DNA of 64,000 nt from Brevundimonas pondensis (GCF_017487345.1 NZ_CP062006.1:2238001-2302000); one strand, 5' to 3'; shown: positions 29,580 to 40,770, counted from the stretch's first letter. Notes: generated by a model not told the origin, from the sequence alone. Made by a program: numbers and translations.

Positions 29580-30424
29580 CGCGCGAACCGCAGGCTCACA
29601 GGTTTGGCGGGATCCAGTTCAACGCCGGTCGGCACCTTGAAGGTCCGACGGCCGCCGCCGGGCGCCAGGTAGCCGACGCCGACGGTTTTGGACACTTCGT
29701 CACTGGTGTATTCGCGGCGGAAAGGTTGGCCCGCCTTGTCCGTGCCCTCGATCACCCAGGTGGCGCCGCTCATCAGGGCGTAGCGTTTGCCGCTGTTGGC
29801 GACGACGATTTCAACGCCCGGCTCGGCCGGAGGCTGGGCGACAGGCTGTCCGCCCGTCAGCGAGGGATCGATCTCGGGCGCGGGCGGCGTCACCATGGCG
29901 GGCTTGACCGATACGACCTCGACCTTGGGTTCCGCGCCGGGAGGCGCGACCACGATCAGGGCCTTCATGGTGTAGAGCACCTGCACCGCCACCGCGCCGC
30001 CGCCTTCCGGCACGTTGGGGTCGGTGGCGACCGGCAGCTGCTTCACCCACAGATAGTAGGCGCGCGACACTTCGATGGTTGGATCGCCGATCCACTGGAC
30101 GCGTACGACCTGGCGGCCGCTGACAGGAACCAGGCCTTGCGGCGGGAAGACCAGGAAGTCCTCATCGGCGGGGGTTTCAACGATATTGCCGTCGGCGTCG
30201 ATGTCCATGCGCGTGATGCGGGTCTCGAACGGCAGAGCGGCTGTTCCGACGTTGCCGACTTCGATCCGGGCAGCCGAACCGGCGCCTGACGTCGTCAGCT
30301 CGGACACCATGGGGGAAACCCGCATGGCCCATGCCGCCGTGATGAACAGCAGGCCCGCGACCAGCGCCGCCATGCCGCCGAAGAACCGCGTCATCCGCGG
30401 GAAACGCATGCCCCGTCGCACCAT
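29576..30424 (-). CDS. Periplasmic fimbrial chaperone (PapD-like)
   Basis: A 282-residue chaperone from the ATG at 30424, which has GGGGAAGAG seven bases upstream; ATGs at 30442 and 30409 are alternatives. After a signal or anchor helix (about 15-35) come RVSPMVSELTT, ARIEVGNVGTAALPFETRITRM, FPPQGLVPVSGRQVVRVQW and YYLWVKQLPV, matching the first domain of archaic chaperones such as CsuC. The second domain (ANSGKRYALMSGATWVIEG onwards) is separated by a proline-rich insert of about 35 residues, longer than usual. It folds and caps pilin subunits in the periplasm. Confidence 0.9.
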   Translation of the reverse strand: MVRRGMRFPRMTRFFGGMAALVAGLLFITAAWAMRVSPMVSELTTSGAGSAARIEVGNVGTAALPFETRITRMDIDADGNIVETPADEDFLVFPPQGLVPVSGRQVVRVQWIGDPTIEVSRAYYLWVKQLPVATDPNVPEGGGAVAVQVLYTMKALIVVAPPGAEPKVEVVSVKPAMVTPPAPEIDPSLTGGQPVAQPPAEPGVEIVVANSGKRYALMSGATWVIEGTDKAGQPFRREYTSDEVSKTVGVGYLAPGGGRRTFKVPTGVELDPAKPVSLRFAR

Positions 30425-30562
30425 CACCGAACTCTTCCCCATATCCGTCGCCTGAGGCGACGTCCCGATTCCAGCCGCCCCCATGGCGACCTGGCCGTTT
30501 CACGCAAACTTCGCGCCAAGGGCGAAACCCCTGAAACCCTAACGACCAATGATCACTGAAAG

Positions 30563-30599
30563 GAAAACGCGCGGGCCGGCCCAAGCCGCCCCGCGCGCA
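30563..30599 (-). terminator. Terminator between pilin and chaperone genes
   Basis: On the minus strand GCGCGGGGCGGC and GCCGGCCCGCGC form a GC-rich stem with loop TTGG, followed by TTTTCCTTTC. It lies after the last pilin gene and before the chaperone. It should stop most pilin transcripts and let a fraction read into chaperone-usher-tip. Confidence 0.75.
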
Positions 30600-30611
30600 A
30601 TCCCTATTGGA

Positions 30612-31131
30612 CGTCAGTCGCTTAGAAGGCGGCGATGTTGACGGTCAGGTCGCCCTGGTAGCTGCCGGCGAGCAGCGACTTGGAGGGGACCGGGATGTTG
30701 ACGTTCAGGGCCATGGCCGACTTCCAGGCGCCGTGCTGGGCGCTGACGCTGTTGGAAGCGGCGGTCAGGACCAGCGAGGTCGGCGAAGCCGCGCCCGCCA
30801 CGCCGACGGCGCCAGCGGTGTAGTTGGCGGTGACCGAGAACGGCAGGTTGGCCTGGAAGACGTTGGTGTCGTAACCAGCCGAGCTGTTGTTCACCAGGCC
30901 GCGGATGTCCGACTTGGACAGGGTCACGGTGTTCGAGGTGTTGCAGCCCGCCAGGTTGCTGTCGATCGTGACATTGGCCGGGGCCGTCATGTCGAAGGCG
31001 GCGGCCGGACCGGTGTTGTCCGAAGCGAAGATGCCGATGGTGCCGAAGTCGATCGTCTGCGAGTTGCTGCTGCCCGAGTAGTAGGCGCAGTCCGTCGACA
31101 CAGCGCCCTTCAGGGTGAAGGTCGCGCCGTC
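30612..31131. repeat. Direct repeat, downstream copy (3' part of second pilin gene)
   Basis: Bases 30612-31098 appear identical to 31517-32003 (487 bp, offset 905). The match continues with three mismatches among the next few bases to 31131/32036. The repeat includes 10 bases past the stop codon. No synonymous difference is visible across 158 codons, so the copies were made equal very recently. Confidence 0.93.
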
Positions 31132-31452
31132 CGACAGCGAGGCCGTGCCATTGTTGTCAGCCGACAGACCCTTGATCTCGATCATCGAGACATTGGCGTT
31201 GGAGTCGTTGATCACCAGCGGGCTGATGCCCTGCAGGTAGTCGCGACCGACAGTCGGCACGCCGCCTTGGGCGTAAGTTTCATTGATGGTCGAGTTGGGG
31301 TTCAGAAAACCCATGCCCAGACCAGGGATGTTGACCGTGGGCCCAGGCAGAGCGCCGGTCGTGGCCGTGGCGTGATAGACTTCACCAGCCTGAGCGGAGA
31401 CGGCGGACAGAGCGAGGGCGGCGACGCCCGCGAGAAGCGAAACAGTTTTCAT
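30622..31452 (-). CDS. Chaperone-usher pilin subunit (second copy)
   Basis: A 276-residue secreted subunit: signal peptide MKTVSLLAGVAALALSAVSAQA, a variable region (about 22-105), then the shared domain starting TFTLKGAVSTDCAYYSG and ending SYQGDLTVNIAAF, a spore-coat-U-type last strand. Residues 119-276 are identical to residues 96-253 of the neighbouring pilin. The variable part (PGLGMGFLNPNSTINETYAQ) is unrelated to that of the twin. It probably assembles into the pilus rod. Closest to the transcription terminator. Confidence 0.85.
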   Translation of the reverse strand: MKTVSLLAGVAALALSAVSAQAGEVYHATATTGALPGPTVNIPGLGMGFLNPNSTINETYAQGGVPTVGRDYLQGISPLVINDSNANVSMIEIKGLSADNNGTASLSDGATFTLKGAVSTDCAYYSGSSNSQTIDFGTIGIFASDNTGPAAAFDMTAPANVTIDSNLAGCNTSNTVTLSKSDIRGLVNNSSAGYDTNVFQANLPFSVTANYTAGAVGVAGAASPTSLVLTAASNSVSAQHGAWKSAMALNVNIPVPSKSLLAGSYQGDLTVNIAAF

Positions 31453-31490
31453 CTGAATTTTCCTGAGGTTCTGCGGACGGCGCCGAAGAC

Positions 31491-31510
31491 GGAGGGGCCG
31501 AAGCCCCTCC
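31491..31510 (-). other. Stable UUCG-capped hairpin between the two pilin genes
   Basis: On the minus strand GGAGGGGC-TTCG-GCCCCTCC is a perfect eight-base stem with a UUCG tetraloop. There is no T tract, so it more likely stabilises the upstream pilin message or marks a processing site than terminates transcription. Confidence 0.6.
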
Positions 31511-31516
31511 GCAAGG

Positions 31517-32036
31517 CGTCAGTCGCTTAGAAGGCGGCGATGTTGACGGTCAGGTCGCCCTGGTAGCTGCCGGCGAGCAGCGACTTGGAGGGGACCGGGA
31601 TGTTGACGTTCAGGGCCATGGCCGACTTCCAGGCGCCGTGCTGGGCGCTGACGCTGTTGGAAGCGGCGGTCAGGACCAGCGAGGTCGGCGAAGCCGCGCC
31701 CGCCACGCCGACGGCGCCAGCGGTGTAGTTGGCGGTGACCGAGAACGGCAGGTTGGCCTGGAAGACGTTGGTGTCGTAACCAGCCGAGCTGTTGTTCACC
31801 AGGCCGCGGATGTCCGACTTGGACAGGGTCACGGTGTTCGAGGTGTTGCAGCCCGCCAGGTTGCTGTCGATCGTGACATTGGCCGGGGCCGTCATGTCGA
31901 AGGCGGCGGCCGGACCGGTGTTGTCCGAAGCGAAGATGCCGATGGTGCCGAAGTCGATCGTCTGCGAGTTGCTGCTGCCCGAGTAGTAGGCGCAGTCCGT
32001 CGAAACCACGCCCTTCAGGGTGAAGGTCGCGCCGTC
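31517..32036. repeat. Direct repeat, upstream copy (3' part of first pilin gene)
   Basis: Partner of the repeat at 30612-31131. Unequal crossover between the two copies would delete 905 bases and fuse the first pilin's N-terminus to the common C-terminus. Confidence 0.93.
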
Positions 32037-32288
32037 GTTGTTCGCGGCCGTGCCGTTGTCGCCTTGCGAACCGCCGAAGGCGTGCCAGGCCGAGATCGGC
32101 GAACCGGCCGACTGAGCGTTGATACGGTTCAGGCCGGCGGCGATGTCGCCGAGGAAGGTGCCGCCTTGGACGTTCACGGCCAGGGGGCCGTTACCGCCGA
32201 ACTGGCCGCGGTTGATGGTGTCGGCCGAAGCGGCCGAGGCGGTCAGGGCGACGGCGGCGACGCCGGCCAGCAGGGTAGCGATTTTCAT
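31527..32288 (-). CDS. Chaperone-usher major pilin subunit (first copy)
   Basis: A 253-residue secreted subunit with signal peptide MKIATLLAGVAAVALTASAASA, a short variable segment (GQFGGNGPLAVNVQGGTF and following), and the shared domain (TFTLKGVVSTDCAYYSG to the C-terminus). Two cysteines in the shared domain (TDCAYY, AGCNTSN) probably form a disulphide. First gene after the AT-rich promoter region, with GGAGAACTTGTT before the ATG, so it is likely the most highly expressed subunit. Confidence 0.85.
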   Translation of the reverse strand: MKIATLLAGVAAVALTASAASADTINRGQFGGNGPLAVNVQGGTFLGDIAAGLNRINAQSAGSPISAWHAFGGSQGDNGTAANNDGATFTLKGVVSTDCAYYSGSSNSQTIDFGTIGIFASDNTGPAAAFDMTAPANVTIDSNLAGCNTSNTVTLSKSDIRGLVNNSSAGYDTNVFQANLPFSVTANYTAGAVGVAGAASPTSLVLTAASNSVSAQHGAWKSAMALNVNIPVPSKSLLAGSYQGDLTVNIAAF

Positions 32289-32329
32289 AACAAGTTCTCC
32301 AAGCGAGGTTTTGACAATTCTGTCGACCG

Positions 32330-32511
32330 AGATTGAGAAACCTCCTCGATCTGGTCGAGATACTAACGAAATGTAAAAAGTTACGTCAACTAAAAAAACA
32401 ATGTTTTATTGTAAATTCAATATATTCGCCCACCAGGGGAAAATACTCAGATACAAATGAACTTACAAAGTCTGACAAAAAGACCGACTACTGATCGATC
32501 AACTTAACAAC
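32330..32511 (-). promoter_or_regulatory. AT-rich promoter region of the pilin genes
   Basis: A sharply AT-rich island in otherwise GC-rich DNA. On the minus strand TTGACG (32389-32384) and TTAGTA (32366-32361) are spaced 17 bases and would start transcription about 65 bases before the first pilin. A small inverted repeat ACAAT-N5-ATTGT lies at 32398-32412. Promoter elements are inferred from consensus only. Confidence 0.5.
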
Positions 32512-33099
32512 CTAAACTCTAGGTTGAAGCGTGACGTTCAGGGTTTCGACGTATTCGCCGGCCAGAAGACCCGCGCCTTGCGGTCTCTGGGTTCGGATCT
32601 GCAGACGACCGCCGCCGGCGGCGATGGCTTCGCCGCTGGTCAGGGTTTTGCGAGCGGTCAGGTCGGAGCTGGAATAGGCCGCGCTCATCATGCCGTCCTG
32701 CGGCGCCAGGGTCGGCACCGCGACATTCAGGGTATAGGCCAGGGTGCCGGCGAAAGGTCCTTCGCCGCGCGGCTTGGTGACATGCGCCAGACCACCGTGC
32801 GCCGATTCAAAGCTGAGATCGAAGGGCACGTTGCAACGCAGGCCGAAGTCAGCCGAAATGACCTCATTGCCCGTCAGTTCGCCGAGATCGATCGTGCCGC
32901 CGCCGGATAGACGGCAATCAGCCACGATGCGGCCGGTCACGGCCACATCAAAGCCCGAGGTGCTTTCGATCGAGTCCGCGCGCGCCACGCCAGACGCCAT
33001 CGCCGCCATGACGACACCGACAACCGCGCAAGTCCGCACGGTGTCTCGGACGCGCTTCGCGCACTCCGCTTTGGAAGTGGTCAGAAACCAGCCCACCAT
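32512..33099 (-). CDS. Spore-coat-U domain minor pilus subunit
   Basis: A 195-residue secreted protein. The ATG at 33099 has an excellent ribosome-binding site (GGGAGGCGA); the upstream GTG at 33138 does not. Signal peptide ends near GVARADS. The mature domain reads VTGRIVADCRLSGGGTIDLGEL, FGLRCNVPFDLSFESAHGG, YTLNVAVPTL, and ends GEYVETLNVTLQPRV, a textbook spore-coat-U domain with its two cysteines. It is separated from the major pilins by the AT-rich promoter, so it may be a minor subunit or initiator. Confidence 0.82.
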   Translation of the reverse strand: MVGWFLTTSKAECAKRVRDTVRTCAVVGVVMAAMASGVARADSIESTSGFDVAVTGRIVADCRLSGGGTIDLGELTGNEVISADFGLRCNVPFDLSFESAHGGLAHVTKPRGEGPFAGTLAYTLNVAVPTLAPQDGMMSAAYSSSDLTARKTLTSGEAIAAGGGRLQIRTQRPQGAGLLAGEYVETLNVTLQPRV

Positions 33100-33172
33100 T
33101 CGCCTCCCACAGCCGCCCTCTTGCGGCGCCCCCGCCACCAGGAGGGGGTTCGTTGGTCAGCGTTCCAAGAGA

Positions 33173-33194
33173 TGTGCCATCCCATTTTGGCACA
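33173..33194. promoter_or_regulatory. Inverted repeat, candidate operator of the pilus locus
   Basis: TGTGCCA-N8-TGGCACA, a perfect 7-base inverted repeat, lies between the CtrA-type box and the minor subunit start (74 bases upstream of the ATG). It could bind a dimeric regulator; none is identified. Confidence 0.4.
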
Positions 33195-33234
33195 CCCTCG
33201 CTACAGGTACGGCGTCAGCCCCTAGCCGCAAGGG

Positions 33235-33249
33235 TTAATGAAACGTTAA
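33235..33249. promoter_or_regulatory. CtrA-type box TTAA-N7-TTAA
   Basis: TTAATGAAACGTTAA is an exact match to the full CtrA recognition motif and lies 136 bases upstream of the minor pilus subunit gene, in the intergenic region shared with the end of glcB. CtrA is the cell-cycle master regulator in Caulobacterales and controls polar pili and flagella. Confidence 0.6.
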
Positions 33250-33329
33250 CGACCGACGTTCTACGGTCATCGGCAAGCTTTGACAAGCTTTCGCTTCATT
33301 TTGGGACAGCGACGGTATGCGTCCAGGCC

Positions 33330-35483
33330 TTATCGCGCCTTGGCGCGGCGCCGCCAGGCGGTCAGCAGGTGCTCGGTATAACCGCTGGGCTGCTCGCGCC
33401 CCTTGAACACCAGGTCGCAGGCCGCGCTCCAGGCCGGGCCGTCGAAAGCCGGGGCCAGCGGGCGATAGGCAGCGTCACCCGCGTTCTGGCGGTCCACCAC
33501 CACAGCCATCCGTTCCAGCGCCGCCCTCACCTCGCCTTCCGTCACCACGCCGTGGCGCAGCCAGTTGGCCAGGTGCTGGCTGGAGATCCGCAGGGTGGCC
33601 CGGTCCTCCATCAGGCCGACGTCGTGGATGTCCGGCACCTTGGAGCAGCCGACGCCCTGATCGATCCAGCGCACGACGTAGCCGAGGATGCCCTGGGCGT
33701 TGTTATCCAGCTCCTGCCGGATCTCGTCGGCCGACGGCGCCTCGGTCGCAAACGGCGGGGTCAGCAACGAGGTCAGGCCCGTAGCCGGACGTTGCGCGAT
33801 CTCGGCCTGACGGCTCCAGACGTCGACCTCGTGATAATGCAGGGCGTGCAGCGTTGCCGCCGTGGGAGACGGCGTCCAGGCGGTCGAGGCCCCGGCGCGC
33901 GGATGGCCCGCCTTGGTCGCCAGCATCTCGCCCATGCGGTCGGGCGCGGCCCACATGCCCTTGCCGATCTGGGCGCGGCCCGACAGACCGGCCTTCAGGC
34001 CGATGTCGACGTTGCGGTCCTCATAGGCCTTGATCCAGCCGGTATTGCGGATGGCTTCCTTGCGGACCACCGGCCCGCCCTCCATCACCGAATGGATCTC
34101 GTCGCCGGTGCGATCCAGGAAGCCGGTGTTGATGAAGGCCACCCGCCCCTTCGTCGCCGCGATGCAGTTGGCCAGGTTGACGCTGGTGCGACGCTCCTCA
34201 TCCATGATGCCCATCTTCAGCGTCAGCGGCGGCAGGCCGACCATCTTCTCGACCGCACCGAACACGGCGTCGGCGAAGGCGACTTCTTCGGAGCCATGCA
34301 TCTTGGGCCGCACCACGTAGATGGAGCCCGCCGGGCTGTTGCGCTGATCCGCCGGGCGCTTCAGGTCGTGCAGGCCGATCAAGCCGGTCATGGCGATGTC
34401 GATCAGGCTCTCGGGAACCTCGCGCCCCTCCCCGTCCAGCACCGCGTCCGTCGTCAGATGCAGGCCGACGTTTCGGACCATCAGCAGACTGCGGCCCTTC
34501 AGCGTCAGGGCCGAACCGTCCGCCGCCGTATAGATACGGTCGCCGTTCATGCGCCGCTGCATCGTCTGGCCGTCCTTGACGAAGCCCGCCGACAGGTCGC
34601 CGCGCATCAGGCCCAGCCAGTTGGCGTAGACCAGCCGCTTGTCCTCGGCGTCCACCGCCGCAACGCTGTCCTCGGCGTCAGCGATGACCGACAGGGCCGC
34701 CTCGACCACTACGTCAGCGACGCCCGCCGGATCGGTGCGCCCGATCGAATGGCCGCGGTCGATGACGATCTCCAGATGCAGGCCGTTGTGGCGCAGCAGC
34801 ACGCCCGACGGCGTCGCCGCCTCGCCCGCATGGCCGACAAAGACCGCCGGATCGGCTAGGCCCGTGGTCCGCCCGCCGGACAGGGCGACGACCAGTCGCC
34901 CGCCTTCAATGCGATACTCCACCGCCTCGGCATGACCGCCCTCGGCCAAAGGCGCCGCCTGATCCAGCAGGGCGCGGGCGCGCACGATGACCTTCGCCCC
35001 GCGCTCGGGGTCATAGCCGCCGCGCTTGGGCGCCTCGCCCAGGGCGTCCGTGCCGTAGAGGGCGTCGTACAGGCTGCCCCACCGGGCGTTGGCGGCGTTC
35101 AGCAGATAGCGGGCGTTGGTCAGGGGCACGACCAGCTGCGGCCCGGCCATGGTCGCGATCTCGGGATCGACATTGGCGGTCTCGGCGCGGATGTCGGCCC
35201 GCTCGGGCTCTATGTAGCCGATCTCCCGCAGGAAGGCCTGATAGGCGTCGGGGTCCGGTTGCCCCGGATGGGCGCGGTGCCAGTCGTCCAGTTGGGTCTG
35301 CAGTTCGCCGCGGCGCGCCAACAGGGCGCGGTTCTTGGGCGCATAATCCGCCAGCAGCCCTTCCAGCCCGGCCCAGAAGGCGTCGGGCGTCACGCCCGTG
35401 CCGGGCGCCGCCTCGTCGCGCACGAAGGCGTCCAGTTCGGCGGCGACGCTCAGGCTTCCGTGGCGGACATAGGTGGTGGTCAT
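33330..35483 (-). CDS. glcB: Malate synthase G
   Basis: A 717-residue cytoplasmic enzyme that condenses glyoxylate with acetyl-CoA to malate (typical length about 723). Signatures include [22 protein letters not shown] near the N-terminus, [33 protein letters not shown] with the glyoxylate- and Mg-binding acidic residues, [21 protein letters not shown], and the C-terminal [19 protein letters not shown] at 35483; the upstream open frame has no family similarity. It is divergent from a LysR gene, a likely regulator. No isocitrate lyase is in the window. Confidence 0.95.
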   Translation of the reverse strand: MTTTYVRHGSLSVAAELDAFVRDEAAPGTGVTPDAFWAGLEGLLADYAPKNRALLARRGELQTQLDDWHRAHPGQPDPDAYQAFLREIGYIEPERADIRAETANVDPEIATMAGPQLVVPLTNARYLLNAANARWGSLYDALYGTDALGEAPKRGGYDPERGAKVIVRARALLDQAAPLAEGGHAEAVEYRIEGGRLVVALSGGRTTGLADPAVFVGHAGEAATPSGVLLRHNGLHLEIVIDRGHSIGRTDPAGVADVVVEAALSVIADAEDSVAAVDAEDKRLVYANWLGLMRGDLSAGFVKDGQTMQRRMNGDRIYTAADGSALTLKGRSLLMVRNVGLHLTTDAVLDGEGREVPESLIDIAMTGLIGLHDLKRPADQRNSPAGSIYVVRPKMHGSEEVAFADAVFGAVEKMVGLPPLTLKMGIMDEERRTSVNLANCIAATKGRVAFINTGFLDRTGDEIHSVMEGGPVVRKEAIRNTGWIKAYEDRNVDIGLKAGLSGRAQIGKGMWAAPDRMGEMLATKAGHPRAGASTAWTPSPTAATLHALHYHEVDVWSRQAEIAQRPATGLTSLLTPPFATEAPSADEIRQELDNNAQGILGYVVRWIDQGVGCSKVPDIHDVGLMEDRATLRISSQHLANWLRHGVVTEGEVRAALERMAVVVDRQNAGDAAYRPLAPAFDGPAWSAACDLVFKGREQPSGYTEHLLTAWRRRAKAR

Positions 35484-35556
35484 GGCGGCTTCTCCTTGAG
35501 CCCGAACCCTAGCGGTCAGCCCGCCGCCTAGCCACGGCGAAGATCGACGGCTATCT

Positions 35557-35571
35557 TTGCATAAATCGCAA
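35557..35571. promoter_or_regulatory. Candidate LysR-type operator
   Basis: TTGC-ATAAATC-GCAA contains a T-N11-A dyad typical of LysR targets. It lies in the 103-base region between glcB and its divergent LysR gene, 15 bases before the regulator's start. Such sites usually mediate autorepression and control of the divergent gene. Confidence 0.45.
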
Positions 35572-35586
35572 CGATGAGACCGCGCC

Positions 35587-36477
35587 ATGCTGGCCGAGTA
35601 TGAGATCTTCGTCCGGGCGCTGGAGGAAGGCAGCCTGTCCGCCGCCGCCCGACGGCTGGACCTGTCGCCCGCCGTGGCCTCGCGGCGGCTGGCGCGACTG
35701 GAGGACCGGCTGGGCGTGCGACTGATCGAGCGCACCTCGCGGCGACTGGCCCCGACCGAGGCCGGGCGGCTGGTCTATGACCGGGCGATGCAGCTGCTGG
35801 ACGGGGTCGAGGATCTGGAGGCCCTGGTGTCGCGCCGCACCACCCAGGCGCGCGGCCTGCTGCGGGTCTCGGCTCCGACCTCGTTCGGGCGGCGACGGCT
35901 GGCCCCGCTACTGACGCCCTTCCTCGACGCCCATCCGCGACTAACGCTGGAACTGAACCTCAGCGACGCCTTCGTCGATCTGATGGCCGAGGATGTGGAC
36001 GTGGCCGTGCGCATCGGCAGCTATGAAGCCACTGACCCCGCCATGCACCGCCTCGCCCCGAACCGCCGCGTCCTGTGCGCCGCACCTTCCTATCTGGCTG
36101 AACACCAAGCGCCGCAGACGCTGGACGACCTGCGCCACCACGCCCAACTGGCGGCCGAAAACCAGTCCGCCTGGCGGCTGGAAGGCCCCGACGGCCCCGT
36201 CGCCTTCCGCGCCCGCAGCCGGGTGCGGACCAATTCGTCCGAGGTGGCGCGCGAACTGGTGCTGGCTGGCGCCGGGATCGCCCTGCGCTCGACCTGGGAC
36301 GTGGGGGATGAACTGCGCGACGGGCGGTTGCTGCGGGTCTTGCCGCAATATGCCGGGGCGTCCGACGTCGCCGTCTTCGCCCTGACCGCCGGACGGGCGC
36401 GGGCTGAAACCCGGGTGCGGGCCTTCATCGACTTTCTGACCGGCCTGTACGGCGATGTGCCAGAATGGGACAGGTAA
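35587..36477 (+). CDS. LysR-family regulator divergent from glcB
   Basis: A 296-residue regulator with the N-terminal winged helix ([38 protein letters not shown], residues about 13-50) and effector domain beginning [19 protein letters not shown]. The sequence resembles the DhcR/AaeR-like subgroup ([26 protein letters not shown]). Divergent placement suggests it controls malate synthase; its ligand is unknown. Confidence 0.9.
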   Translation: MLAEYEIFVRALEEGSLSAAARRLDLSPAVASRRLARLEDRLGVRLIERTSRRLAPTEAGRLVYDRAMQLLDGVEDLEALVSRRTTQARGLLRVSAPTSFGRRRLAPLLTPFLDAHPRLTLELNLSDAFVDLMAEDVDVAVRIGSYEATDPAMHRLAPNRRVLCAAPSYLAEHQAPQTLDDLRHHAQLAAENQSAWRLEGPDGPVAFRARSRVRTNSSEVARELVLAGAGIALRSTWDVGDELRDGRLLRVLPQYAGASDVAVFALTAGRARAETRVRAFIDFLTGLYGDVPEWDR

Positions 36478-36631
36478 CCCCTTCCTTCTCCCCTTAAGGG
36501 AAAAGGTGGATTGCGAAGCAAGACGGATGAAGGGTGCGAGGAAACTGGGCTGGCGACTCCTAATCCAGCGTCGAGCCGACACCCCTCATCCGCCCCTACC
36601 GGGGCACCTTCTCCCTCAAGGGGAGAAGGGT
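36478..36631. repeat. Palindromic intergenic repeat element
   Basis: About 154 bases whose two ends are imperfect inverted copies: CCTTCTCCCCTTAAGGGA (36484-36501) against the complement of 36605-36630, and GACGGATGAAGGGTG (36522-36536) against the complement of 36579-36594. Each arm can also fold on itself around CCCTTAAGGG. It fills the gap between two convergent genes, so its RNA could act as a bidirectional terminator. Similar non-coding palindromic units are dispersed in many proteobacterial genomes. Confidence 0.7.
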
Positions 36632-36636
36632 CTAGG

Positions 36637-39096
<2,460 letters not shown>

Positions 39097-39290
39097 GGAC
39101 GTTTCCCCCGAGTTTCTTGCTGCCGGAAACTATCGCGGCGCTCTGGTCTAGGGGGCGGCTTGCCCAAGGGTCAACTGTAAAGCGCCGCCGGGAAGAGCTG
39201 TCTGCCTTACAGACGCTTGCCCGCCGCCCTCGCCCGCTTTATGGACGGGTAAGACCGCAATATTCATCAGACGGTGAAAAAGGGAGAGCG

Positions 39291-39995
39291 ATGCGCAAGA
39301 TCTACGCTGATGTCACGTCCGCGCTGGAGGGCCTGACCTTTGACGGGATGACCGTCATGTCCGGCGGCTTCGGCCTGTGCGGCATTCCCGAAAACCTGAT
39401 CGCGGGCCTGAAGGCCTCGGGCGTCAAGGGACTGACCGTCATCTCCAACAACGCAGGCGTGGACGGCTTCGGCCTGGGCCAGCTGCTGGAGACCAAGCAG
39501 ATCGCCAAGATGATCTCGTCCTACGTCGGCGAGAACAAGGAGTTCGAGCGTCAGTATCTGGCCGGTGAACTGCAGCTGGAGTTCAACCCCCAGGGCACCC
39601 TGGCCGAGCGCATCCGCGCGGGCGGCGCGGGCATCCCCGCCTTCTTCACCGCCACCGGCGTCGGCACCCTGGTCGCCGAGGGCAAGGAAGTGCGCAACTT
39701 CGACGGCCGCGACTATGTGATGGAGACCGGCCTGGTCGCCGACCTGGCCATCATCAAGGCCTGGAAGGCCGATGAGCGCGGCAATCTGGTGTTCCGCAAG
39801 ACGGCCCGCAACTTCAACCCGATGATGGCCACCGCCGGCAAGGTCACGGTCGTCGAGGTCGAGGAAATCGTCCCCGTCGGCTCGCTGGACCCTGACCACA
39901 TCCACACTCCGGGCGTCTACGTCGACCGCCTGATCCAGACCGTGTCCGAGAAGCGCATCGAACAGCGCACTGTTCGTCAGAAGGAAGCCGTCTGA
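39291..39995 (+). CDS. scoA: Succinyl-CoA:3-ketoacid CoA-transferase subunit A
   Basis: A 234-residue subunit starting at ATG 39291 with ribosome-binding site AGGGAGAG; the frame upstream is unrelated. Family blocks: [65 protein letters not shown] and [10 protein letters not shown]. It forms a heterotetramer with ScoB and moves CoA from succinyl-CoA to acetoacetate in ketone-body or polyhydroxybutyrate breakdown. Confidence 0.94.
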   Translation: MRKIYADVTSALEGLTFDGMTVMSGGFGLCGIPENLIAGLKASGVKGLTVISNNAGVDGFGLGQLLETKQIAKMISSYVGENKEFERQYLAGELQLEFNPQGTLAERIRAGGAGIPAFFTATGVGTLVAEGKEVRNFDGRDYVMETGLVADLAIIKAWKADERGNLVFRKTARNFNPMMATAGKVTVVEVEEIVPVGSLDPDHIHTPGVYVDRLIQTVSEKRIEQRTVRQKEAV

Positions 39996-40645
39996 TGGCC
40001 CGTACCCGCGAACAACTGGCCGAACGCGCCGCCAAGGAGCTGCAGGACGGCTTCTACGTGAACCTGGGCATCGGCATCCCGACCCTGGTGGCCAACTACA
40101 TCCCCGAGGGCATGGTCGTGACCCTGCAGTCGGAGAACGGCATGCTGGGCATGGGCCCCTTCCCTTATGAGGGCGAAGAAGACCCCGACCTGATCAACGC
40201 CGGCAAGCAGACGATCACCGAGATCCCCGAGTCGGCCTATTTCAGCAGCGCCGACAGCTTCGCCATGATCCGCGGCGGCCACATCAACCTGTCGATCCTC
40301 GGCGCGATGGAAGTGGCCCAGAACGGCGACATCGCCAACTGGATGATCCCCGGCAAGCTGGTGAAGGGCATGGGCGGCGCCATGGACCTGGTCGCGGGCG
40401 TCAAGCGCGTGGTCGTGGTCATGGATCACGCCAACAAGCACGGCCAGTCCAAGGTCCTGAAAGAATGCAGCCTGCCCCTGACCGGCACGGGCGTGGTCAG
40501 CCGCATCATCACCGACCTGGCCGTCTTCGACGTCAAGCCGGACGGTTCGGGCCTGGAGCTGATTGAACTGGCTGACGGCGTGACCCTGGACGAGGTCGCG
40601 GCCAAGACCGAGGCCAACTACACGGTGGCGGCCAATCTGGGCTGA
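39995..40645 (+). CDS. scoB: Succinyl-CoA:3-ketoacid CoA-transferase subunit B
   Basis: A 216-residue subunit carrying the catalytic glutamate in [22 protein letters not shown] (the SENG motif), then [19 protein letters not shown] and [20 protein letters not shown]. Its ATG overlaps the scoA stop by one base (TGATG), so translation is coupled. Ends before a strong terminator. Confidence 0.95.
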   Translation: MARTREQLAERAAKELQDGFYVNLGIGIPTLVANYIPEGMVVTLQSENGMLGMGPFPYEGEEDPDLINAGKQTITEIPESAYFSSADSFAMIRGGHINLSILGAMEVAQNGDIANWMIPGKLVKGMGGAMDLVAGVKRVVVVMDHANKHGQSKVLKECSLPLTGTGVVSRIITDLAVFDVKPDGSGLELIELADGVTLDEVAAKTEANYTVAANLG

Positions 40646-40679
40646 ACCGCGCCCGGCCGACTTGGCCGCCTGAAAAGCG

Positions 40680-40715
40680 AAACCCCGGCGACCGCGAGGC
40701 CGCCGGGGTTTTTCT
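40680..40715 (+). terminator. Rho-independent terminator after scoB
   Basis: AAACCCCGGCG pairs with CGCCGGGGTTT around a GC-rich loop and is followed by TTTTC. The A run on the left means it could also stop the convergent Mla operon. Confidence 0.9.
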
Positions 40716-40716
40716 T

Positions 40717-40770
40717 TAGTCCCGCGTCGCCCGAGGGGGAAACTAGTCCCGCGTCGCCCGGAAACCCTGC
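40717..40770. repeat. Short tandem duplication at the end of the Mla operon
   Basis: The 17 bases TAGTCCCGCGTCGCCCG occur at 40717-40733 and again at 40744-40760, offset 27. The second copy contains the stop and last codons of the auxiliary lipoprotein gene, so the first is a duplicated remnant of the gene end. Confidence 0.8.

Noticed and set aside
30887..31081. Identical 64-residue antisense frames at 30887-31081 and 31792-31986
   Set aside because: Their identity only reflects the duplicated pilin DNA; no ribosome-binding site or homology supports coding.
33165..33179. Sigma54-like sequence (TGGCACATCTCTTGG on the minus strand) before the minor pilus subunit
   Set aside because: The essential GC at -12 is replaced by GG, and the TGGCA half is already part of an inverted repeat.
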